This document shows positions 58,232 through 64,000 of a stretch of 64,000 nt of DNA, in pieces; position 1 is the stretch's first letter, and each line of letters starts with the position of its first letter. The notes under the pieces are model-generated. The model ran no database searches and was not told the origin of the DNA. It saw only the letters and a program-made list of their open reading frames with translations. The DNA comes from Nocardia salmonicida NBRC 13393. GTDB lineage: Bacteria > Actinomycetota > Actinomycetes > Mycobacteriales > Mycobacteriaceae. Location of the stretch: contig NZ_BDBR01000016.1 in NCBI RefSeq assembly GCF_001613085.1, positions 124,001 to 188,000 of the forward strand. Direction: 5' to 3'. Made by a program: the position numbers and the translations under genes.

Positions 58232-58966
58232 TCAGGAGCGGCGGGCGAAGGAGCCGGGGCCTGCCTGGTCGCGGGGTTTGACGACGATGGTGTCGAGGTT
58301 GACGTGGGGCGGGCGGGTGGCCACGAAGCCGACGATTTCGGCGATGTCCTCGGCGTAGAGGGGGTCGATGCCCTCGTAGACCTTGGCGGCGCGGTCGGCG
58401 TCGCCGTCGAAGCGGACCAGCGAGAACTCGGTTTCCACGGCTCCGGGGGCGATCTCGGTGAGGCGGACCGGTTGGCCGAGGAGTTCGCCGCGCAGGGTGC
58501 GGTGGGCAACGGCCTGGGCGTGCTTGGCGGAGGTGTAGCCGGAGCCGTTGTCGTAGGTCTGCAGGGCGGCGATGGAGGTGATGGTGACAATCAGGCCGTC
58601 GCCGGAGGCGATCAGTTTCGGCAGCAGGGCCTTGGTCACGCGCAGGGTGCCGACGACGTTGGTCTCCCACATCCAGCGCCAGTCGTCGAGGTCGGCGTCG
58701 AGGACGGTGGCCAAGCCTTTCGCGCCGCCCGCGTTGTTGACCAGCACGTCGACGTGGTCGATCGCGTCGGTGAACGCGCGCACCGATTCCTCGGAGGTGA
58801 CGTCGAGTTCGAGCGCGGTGCCGCCGATCTCGGCGGCGAGGCTTTGCACCCGGTCGAACCGACGGGCGCCCACATAGACGTGATAGCCCTGTTCGGCCAG
58901 TTCTCGGGCGGTGGCTTCACCGATTCCCGAGCTGGCTCCGGTGACGACAGCGGTGCGAATGCTCAT
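58232..58966 (-). CDS. Short-chain dehydrogenase/reductase (SDR)
   Basis: A 244-residue NAD(P) oxidoreductase of the classical SDR kind. The cofactor loop is VVTGASSGIGEATA, with VLVNNAGGAKG, the catalytic serine after TITSIAA, and YTSAKHA with the Y-x3-K pair. It resembles the YdfG group of serine/3-hydroxy acid dehydrogenases. The substrate is unknown. TAAGAT is 8 nt before the ATG, and it is divergent from the hydrolase at 59057. Confidence 0.9.
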   Translation of the reverse strand: MSIRTAVVTGASSGIGEATARELAEQGYHVYVGARRFDRVQSLAAEIGGTALELDVTSEESVRAFTDAIDHVDVLVNNAGGAKGLATVLDADLDDWRWMWETNVVGTLRVTKALLPKLIASGDGLIVTITSIAALQTYDNGSGYTSAKHAQAVAHRTLRGELLGQPVRLTEIAPGAVETEFSLVRFDGDADRAAKVYEGIDPLYAEDIAEIVGFVATRPPHVNLDTIVVKPRDQAGPGSFARRS

Positions 58967-58974
58967 GGTGGTCG

Positions 58975-58980
58975 ATCTTA
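58975..58980 (-). promoter_or_regulatory. -10 box (TAAGAT) of the SDR gene
   Basis: On the minus strand, 8 nt before the ATG at 58966. Confidence 0.45.
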
Positions 58981-59044
58981 TTCGCCCCGGATTTGCGGGC
59001 GCCATGGCTCCGATCACGGTGAGGTCAGACGCAGCACTGCCGAT

Positions 59045-59050
59045 TAACCT
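59045..59050 (+). promoter_or_regulatory. -10 box (TAACCT) of the hydrolase gene
   Basis: TAACCT is 6 nt before the ATG at 59057; leaderless. Confidence 0.5.
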
Positions 59051-59056
59051 GTCGGT

Positions 59057-59875
59057 ATGGCTATTCGCGACGCTGTCAGTGCCGATGGAACGAGGATCGT
59101 CTACCAGGTGAGCGGTACCGGTAGACCGCTGGTGCTGTTGCACGGGTGGGCGGGGAATCTGCGCTGCTGGGGTGCTGCCACGGCTGATCTGGCCGAGCGA
59201 TACCGGGTGATCGCGGTCGACCTGCGCGGGCACGGGTACTCCGACGATCCCGGCGCGGGTTATGACGATCCGAAGGCGTGGGCCGGCGATGTGGCCGCGG
59301 TGCTGGCCGCCGAGGGCATCGACTCCGGCGCGGTGCTGCTCGGCTGGTCCTACGGTGGGATCGTCGCCACCGACTACCTCGCCACATACGGCACCTCGGC
59401 TGTCGCGGGTGTCGTCTACTGCGGTGCGCCCGCCCATATCGGTCGCGATGTGCCCGGTGCGGCTCCCGGGCCCTCGATGGAGAAGGCGATTCCAGGGGTG
59501 TTCGACGAGGCCGCCGGGCGCGCGGTGCGCGCGTTCTCGGTATTCGGCAATGCCAATACCGGGCCGGGCGCGGACAAGGGCGTCGACGCGCAGCGGTTGT
59601 TCGGCGGCAGTCTCGCGACCCCGCCTTCGGTACGCAAGGCGCTGTTCTACCGCACGATCGACAACACCGAAACGCTGCGCGCCCTGGATGTTCCGGTGCT
59701 CGTGCTGCACGGCACCGACGACCCGGTGGTCCCGGCGGCCAACGGTCAGTACATCCTCGACAATGCCCCTGACGCCCGCGGTTCCTTCTGGGAAGGGGCC
59801 CAGCACGGGCTCTTCATCGAGGACCGCCCGCGCTTCTTTGCCGAGGTCAGCGCGTTTATCGACGCGCTGAAGTGA
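59057..59875 (+). CDS. Alpha/beta hydrolase, haloperoxidase/esterase-like
   Basis: A 272-residue hydrolase. LVLLHGWAGNLRCW forms the oxyanion hole, LLGWSYGGIVATDY the nucleophile elbow, LHGTDDPVVPA carries the acid and GAQHGLFIE the histidine. It looks like cofactor-free haloperoxidases and related esterases. It is cytoplasmic, since no signal peptide is seen. It is divergent from the SDR gene, 90 bp apart, and the two may serve one pathway. Confidence 0.87.
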   Translation: MAIRDAVSADGTRIVYQVSGTGRPLVLLHGWAGNLRCWGAATADLAERYRVIAVDLRGHGYSDDPGAGYDDPKAWAGDVAAVLAAEGIDSGAVLLGWSYGGIVATDYLATYGTSAVAGVVYCGAPAHIGRDVPGAAPGPSMEKAIPGVFDEAAGRAVRAFSVFGNANTGPGADKGVDAQRLFGGSLATPPSVRKALFYRTIDNTETLRALDVPVLVLHGTDDPVVPAANGQYILDNAPDARGSFWEGAQHGLFIEDRPRFFAEVSAFIDALK

Positions 59876-59994
59876 ATGCGACGCACCCCACCGGCTCTGA
59901 ATCGGAAATGTTTCAGAAACATGTCCGAGGCAGGTGAGGGCGACTTACTCTGAGCTCGACGGCCTTGTCCCGCGGCCGGGCATGGAGGTGGCGC

Positions 59995-61008
59995 ATGAGC
60001 GTCTTGACGCGTTGTGTGCTGGTTCTCGCGGCGGCCTTGACGTGCGCTGCTCCGGTGGCCGGAGCGAGCCCGCCTTCCGACGCCACGCGGCTGATCTCCG
60101 TCGCGCCCGGTCCCGGCCGGGTCGTCGAGCTGGTGGTGCACTCCGCCGCCATGGCGAAGTCGGTGACCGTGGCGGTGTTGCCCGCGCCCGATGGCACGGC
60201 GAAGGCGCCGGTGCTGTATCTGCTCAACGGCGTCGACGGTGGCGTCGGTCCCACCGGTGAATGGCGCGACGGCGGCAACTGGCTCACCCGCACCGACGCC
60301 GATGCCTTCTTCGCCGACAAGCAGGTCACCGTCGTGATGCCGATCGGCGGCGCGGGCAGCTACTACGCCGACTGGCGGGCCGACGATCCCGTCCTCGGTC
60401 GTCAGCGCTGGACCACCTTCCTCACCCGCGAATTGCCCCGCGTCATCGACGCCGAGTTCCAGGGCGACGGTGTCAATGCCGTCGCGGGGGTGTCGATGGC
60501 GGGCACCGCGGCCTTCCAGCTGGCGCTCGCGGCACCCCAGCTCTACAAGGCCGTCGGCTCCTACAGTGGCTGCGTCTCCACCAGTGGTCCACAGGGCCAC
60601 GCCATCGTCAATACCGTTGTCTCCGGTCAGAACGGCGACCCTGTGAACATGTGGGGACAACCCGGCGACCCCCTCTGGGCTGCCAACGATCCCTTTCTGC
60701 ACGCCGAGCGCCTGCGCGGCCTCGCCATCTACGTCTCCTCCGGGACCGGTCTTCCCGGTGGGCTCGACACCGTCGACGGACCTGGGCTACACGGTGATTC
60801 GATGAAGCTGGTGGACCAGCTGATCGTCGGCGGCGCCCTCGACGCGGTCACCGGCCTGTGCACACAACAGCTCGCCACCCGCTTCCACGACCTGGCCATC
60901 CCCGCCACAATCGACTTGCGCCCCAACGGAACTCACTCCTGGGGCTATTGGCGCGACGACCTCCGTCACTCCTGGCCGCTGTTCGCCGCGGCCCTGCGGG
61001 TCGGCTGA
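59995..61008 (+). CDS. Secreted antigen 85-like esterase, tandem copy 1
   Basis: A 337-residue exported esterase/mycolyltransferase-like protein with a signal peptide (about residues 1-24). The nucleophile is S167 in VAGVSMAGTAAF; GTHSWGYW near the end holds the histidine exactly as in antigen 85. LYLLNGVDGG and GGAGSYYADW are shared with the next gene. GGAGGT before the ATG is a strong ribosome-binding site. It and the following gene are products of a tandem duplication. Confidence 0.88.
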   Translation: MSVLTRCVLVLAAALTCAAPVAGASPPSDATRLISVAPGPGRVVELVVHSAAMAKSVTVAVLPAPDGTAKAPVLYLLNGVDGGVGPTGEWRDGGNWLTRTDADAFFADKQVTVVMPIGGAGSYYADWRADDPVLGRQRWTTFLTRELPRVIDAEFQGDGVNAVAGVSMAGTAAFQLALAAPQLYKAVGSYSGCVSTSGPQGHAIVNTVVSGQNGDPVNMWGQPGDPLWAANDPFLHAERLRGLAIYVSSGTGLPGGLDTVDGPGLHGDSMKLVDQLIVGGALDAVTGLCTQQLATRFHDLAIPATIDLRPNGTHSWGYWRDDLRHSWPLFAAALRVG

Positions 61009-61395
61009 ACCTGCCGTCTGCTCGCAGGCCGCGTCAGCCCGCTGGTTCGGCGCTGATCATGAGGTGCGAATAACTTTGCATGCTTGTTGTGTCATATTTC
61101 GCAATTCGCGGAATAGGTCGAACGGGTCCGACCGGTCTATTTCCGCCGATGAAATCGGGCAACGGTGTGCGAGGATGAGGCATAACAGCGCAGGTAGGGT
61201 CGGTGATGTGATTGGTCTGCGGTGCCTATGTGATCGGCCCGTGATTGTTCTGGGTAACCAAGGAGAATGAACGTACAGATTTCGGGTAAATCTTCTAGGA
61301 ATCGTCACAGACTTCCGCTGAGATCGTGTGTAGCGTTCTGGAATGTCGTTGGATCGTATGTGGAGAAGAGGATTCGGCGTCGAGAACGGAGTTCG
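61009..61395 (+). other. Gap between the tandem esterase genes
   Basis: A stretch of 387 bp, less GC-rich than the genes around it. It holds AACTTTGC (61072-61079, a RamB-like core) and an ATG at 61267 preceded by AAGGAG but too close to it for good initiation. That ATG would put 43 residues in front of a normal signal peptide, so I regard the gap as a promoter or leader region. Confidence 0.5.
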
Positions 61396-62385
61396 ATGAT
61401 GTTCGGTCGAGCAGTGGGCGCACGGGTTGTAGTGGCCGTGTCGGTCGTGTTGGCCGGTTTTGTGGTCGGGGCGCCCGCGGGCGCGGAGCCGACAGCGCGG
61501 ATCGAGGATCAGCGGGTCGAGCCGGATCGCACCATCGATGTGGGCGTGTACTCGCCGGCGATGGACATCGTCACCAGGGTGCGGGTGTTGCGGGCCGCGG
61601 ATCCGAATGCGCCCGCGCCGACGCTGTATCTGCTCAACGGAGTCGGCGGGGGCAGCGACGGCAACTGGCTGGATCGAACCGATGTCGTCGAGTTCTTCAA
61701 GGACAAACAGGTCAATGTGGTGATCCCGTTCGGCGGTGCCGGTAGCTATTTCGCGGACTGGAAAACCGACGATCCGGTGCTCGGCAAGCAGCGGTGGACC
61801 ACGTTCCTCACCAAGGAACTTCCGCCCGTGATCGACAAGGAGTTCGACGGCACCGGCGCCAATGCCATTGCCGGACTGTCGATGGCGGGGACCTCGGTGT
61901 TCCAGCTCGCGCTCTCCGAGCCCGGGCTGTACCGGGCGATCGGCTCCTACAGCGGGTGCGTGCGCACGAGTGATCCACGCGGACAAGCGATCGTGCGAAC
62001 GGTGGTGGGCAGCAGGCTCGGCAACGCGGCCAATATGTGGGGCCCGCCCACCGATCCCGAGTGGTCGGACAACGACCCGTACCTGCACGCGGAATCGTTG
62101 CGCGGCACCGACGTCTACATCTCCTCCGGCACCGGCATCCCCGGTCCGTACGACAACATCTTCGCCCAGGGCGACCCGGCGCAGATGACCATGCAGTTGC
62201 TGTTCGGCGCCGGGCTCGAGGCCGTCACGAATCTGTGCACCCAGCAGCTGCGCGATCGGCTGCAAACGCTCGGCATCCCCGCCACGGTGGACATGCGCCC
62301 CAACGGCACCCACTCGTGGGGCTACTGGGAGCAGGACATGCACAAATCGTGGCCCGTGTTCGAGGCAGCGCTGCACCGGGCGTGA
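61396..62385 (+). CDS. Secreted antigen 85-like esterase, tandem copy 2
   Basis: A 329-residue exported protein with a signal peptide (about residues 1-30, ending APAGA). The nucleophile is S162 in IAGLSMAGTSVF, and GTHSWGYW carries the histidine. It is clearly closer to copy 1 (KQRWTTFLTKELPPVID against RQRWTTFLTRELPRVID) than to the gene at 1828. Probably a mycolyltransferase or envelope esterase. The ATG at 61396 has GGAG 5 nt upstream. Confidence 0.88.
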   Translation: MMFGRAVGARVVVAVSVVLAGFVVGAPAGAEPTARIEDQRVEPDRTIDVGVYSPAMDIVTRVRVLRAADPNAPAPTLYLLNGVGGGSDGNWLDRTDVVEFFKDKQVNVVIPFGGAGSYFADWKTDDPVLGKQRWTTFLTKELPPVIDKEFDGTGANAIAGLSMAGTSVFQLALSEPGLYRAIGSYSGCVRTSDPRGQAIVRTVVGSRLGNAANMWGPPTDPEWSDNDPYLHAESLRGTDVYISSGTGIPGPYDNIFAQGDPAQMTMQLLFGAGLEAVTNLCTQQLRDRLQTLGIPATVDMRPNGTHSWGYWEQDMHKSWPVFEAALHRA

Positions 62386-62545
62386 CAGCAACCGCGCTGT
62401 CCGAAATCCGCTCGCGCTCCGGCGCCGGATCGGGCAGGCTCGACCGCGACAAGTCCGTGAGCTCACTCACGAAGACGCTGTGACAGCCGTCACCGAACCC
62501 GGTAGGGGTAACGGTGGCGGCGTCGCGGCGTGCACACTGGAAGGT

Positions 62546-63895
62546 GTGAGCCAGCGTCATCCCGAACTCTTGCCCCATCGCATCGCGGTGCTATCGGTGC
62601 ATACCTCGCCGCTGGCGCAGCCCGGCACCGGGGACGCGGGCGGGATGAATGTCTACGTGCTGCAGACCGCGCTCGAGCTGGCCAAACGGGGCACCGAGGT
62701 GGAGATCTTCACCCGCGCGACCTCGTCGGAGCTGCCGCCGGTCGCCGAGGCCGGACCCGGCGTGATCGTGCGCAACGTGGTCGCGGGCCCGTTCGAGGGA
62801 CTCGACAAGCACGAGCTGCCCACCCAGCTGTGTCCGTTCACCGCCGAGGTACTGCGTCAGGAAGCGCGCCACCTGCCCGGCTACTACGACCTCGTGCACT
62901 CGCACTACTGGCTCTCCGGCCAGGTCGGTTGGCTCGCGCGCGATCGCTGGCGGGTGCCGCTGGTGCACACCGCGCACACCCTCGCCGCGGTGAAGAACGC
63001 CGCGCTGGCCGAGGGCGATACCCCCGAGCCCGAAACCAGGGTGATCGGCGAGAAGCAGGTGATCGCCGAGTCCGATCGGCTCGTCGCCAACACCGGTGAC
63101 GAAGCCCATCAGCTCGTCGACCTCTACGGCGCCTCACCCGACCGCATCGACGTGGTGCCCCCCGGCGCCGACCTGACCCGATACCGCCCCGGCGACAAGC
63201 TCGCCGCACGCACCGAACTCGGTCTGCGCACCGACGACCAGATCGTCGCGTTCGTCGGCCGGATCCAGCCGCTCAAGGCCCCCGATGTGCTCGTGCGGGC
63301 CGCGGCCGAGCTCCTGAGCCGTGATCCGAGCCGCAGGCTGCGTGTGCTGATCGTGGGCGGGCCGTCCGGTACCGGGCTGGCCAAGCCGCACGCGCTGATC
63401 GAACTGGCCGCCGATCTCGGCATCGCCGACCGGGTCACGTTCCTGCCGCCGCAGCCCGCCGACAAGCTCGTGCAGGTGTATCGCGCGGCCGACGTGGTCG
63501 CGGTGCCCAGCTACAACGAATCCTTCGGCCTGGTCGCCATCGAGGCACAGGCCAGCGGCACTCCGGTGCTCGCCGCCGATGTCGGCGGTCTCGGCACCGC
63601 GGTTCGCAACCACGAATCCGGCCTGCTGGTGCCGGGGCATCGCACGCCCGACTGGGCCGACGCGCTGGCCGCCCTGCTCGACGATCCCGACCGGCTGACC
63701 CGTATGGGCGCGACCGCCGTCGAGCACGCGAGCCGGTTCTCCTGGGCGCACACCGCCGACGGGCTGCTCGACAGCTACGCTGCCGCGATGGCCGGATTCC
63801 GCGCCGAACGCGGACCGATCGCCCTGCACGCGGGCGAGACAGGTCAGGCCAGATCGCGGGCGCTGTGGCGGCGCCGGACGGGAGCACGCAGGTGA
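62546..63895 (+). CDS. mshA: D-inositol-3-phosphate glycosyltransferase
   Basis: A 449-residue GT-B glycosyltransferase that joins GlcNAc to inositol phosphate, the first step of mycothiol synthesis. The N-terminus VHTSPLAQPGTGDAGGMNVYVLQ (in pieces) is specific to MshA; VHSHYWLSGQVGWLA and HTAHTLAAVKN follow. The donor site has VGRIQPLKAPDVL and PSYNESFGLVAIEAQASGTP with the E-x7-E pair. GTG at 62546 is preferred, since the stretch before it is glycine-rich and unlike the family; GTG at 62480 would add 22 residues. The stop overlaps the next start. Confidence 0.93.
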   Translation: MSQRHPELLPHRIAVLSVHTSPLAQPGTGDAGGMNVYVLQTALELAKRGTEVEIFTRATSSELPPVAEAGPGVIVRNVVAGPFEGLDKHELPTQLCPFTAEVLRQEARHLPGYYDLVHSHYWLSGQVGWLARDRWRVPLVHTAHTLAAVKNAALAEGDTPEPETRVIGEKQVIAESDRLVANTGDEAHQLVDLYGASPDRIDVVPPGADLTRYRPGDKLAARTELGLRTDDQIVAFVGRIQPLKAPDVLVRAAAELLSRDPSRRLRVLIVGGPSGTGLAKPHALIELAADLGIADRVTFLPPQPADKLVQVYRAADVVAVPSYNESFGLVAIEAQASGTPVLAADVGGLGTAVRNHESGLLVPGHRTPDWADALAALLDDPDRLTRMGATAVEHASRFSWAHTADGLLDSYAAAMAGFRAERGPIALHAGETGQARSRALWRRRTGARR

Positions 63896-64000
63896 GCGCC
63901 GTTTCACAGATCATCGACGACACGCTGCGCGATCGCGAGATCGAATACACCCGCCACGGTGACGACACGTTCATCGTCGTGCTGCCGGGTGAGCGCAAGC
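63892..64000 (+). CDS. YbjN domain protein, N-terminal part
   Basis: The first 36 residues of a gene that runs out of the window, starting at a GTG that overlaps the mshA stop (GTGA). The visible part (SQIIDDTLRDREIEYTRHGD, then TFIVVLPGERK) fits YbjN-like proteins, and M. tuberculosis Rv0487 has the same place after mshA. The function is unclear; translational coupling suggests a link to mycothiol or its regulation. Confidence 0.75.
   Translation, partial: MSAVSQIIDDTLRDREIEYTRHGDDTFIVVLPGERK

Noticed and set aside
61267..61395. N-terminal extension of the second tandem esterase
   Set aside because: It would bury a normal signal peptide 43 residues inside the protein; AAGGAG is too close to that ATG, and a better-spaced GGAG precedes 61396.
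1..64000. CRISPR arrays, tRNA genes, insertion sequences or prophage
   Set aside because: No regularly spaced repeats, cloverleaf-like sequences, transposase or phage genes were recognised on reading.

Overview
The window is GC-rich DNA from a mycolic-acid actinomycete, most likely a Nocardia or close relative. The reasons are: an MshA (mycothiol) gene, an HbhA-type lysine-tailed adhesin, three secreted antigen-85-like esterases, adjacent isocitrate lyase and fadB2, a pitA/small membrane protein/DUF3349 trio, and a block in the gene order of Mycobacterium tuberculosis Rv0472c-Rv0487. Many genes carry a TANNNT -10 box only 6-8 nt before the start codon, the mark of leaderless mRNAs. The species cannot be fixed from sequence alone. 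I saw no rRNA, tRNA, CRISPR array, insertion sequence or prophage.

Layout. 1-1000: end of a phosphate transporter gene and two partners. 1.1-2.8 kb: TetR regulator and a secreted esterase. 3.1-18.7 kb: a purine-catabolism island. It holds a NitT/TauT-type ABC transporter with its own lipoprotein; a divergent mocA-xdhC pair for molybdenum cofactor; and uraD-uraH-uricase-8-oxoguanine deaminase. These are followed by xanthine dehydrogenase (FAD subunit plus a fused Fe-S/Mo subunit), a CitE-like enzyme of the DUF6986 type, allantoicase and a PuuE-type allantoinase. Together they can take (hypo)xanthine and 8-oxoguanine through urate, 5-hydroxyisourate, OHCU, allantoin and allantoate to ureidoglycolate. 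No classical ureidoglycolate lyase is present, which leaves the CitE-like enzyme as the interesting candidate for the last step or for glyoxylate use.

18.8-25.9 kb: a small secreted protein, a secreted lipase, isocitrate lyase, fadB2, and a MetE-like protein that has lost three of its four zinc ligands. 25.9-40.7 kb is accessory: DUF1254 protein, a divergent TetR/PapA-like pair, PDZ protease, alcohol dehydrogenase, AI-2E and ZIP membrane proteins, AGCS symporter, PPK2, a DsbA-VKOR disulfide pair, methyltransferase, enoyl-reductase-like protein and ABC1 kinase. 40.8-53.9 kb follows the M. tuberculosis order: TetR, DUF445, XRE, hbhA, DUF2516, deoC, DUF2993, murB, L,D-transpeptidase. Inserted among these are purU, a hydrolase, an AbiEi-like protein and others. 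53.9-59.9 kb carries efflux pumps, FMN reductase, MscL, an SDR and a hydrolase. 60-64 kb carries two tandem antigen-85-like esterases, mshA and the start of a YbjN-like gene.

The most noteworthy observations are the zinc-ligand-less MetE homologue with alternative hairpins upstream, the DUF6986 enzyme at the end of the purine pathway, a palindromic -10 element shared by murB and a DUF2505 gene, and several near-perfect operators. The operators are a CRP/GlxR-type site, a RamB-like site, GGTATACC/GGTTAACC palindromes in the purine island, and long inverted repeats before a PapA-like gene, a hydrolase and a His-tailed MFS pump.
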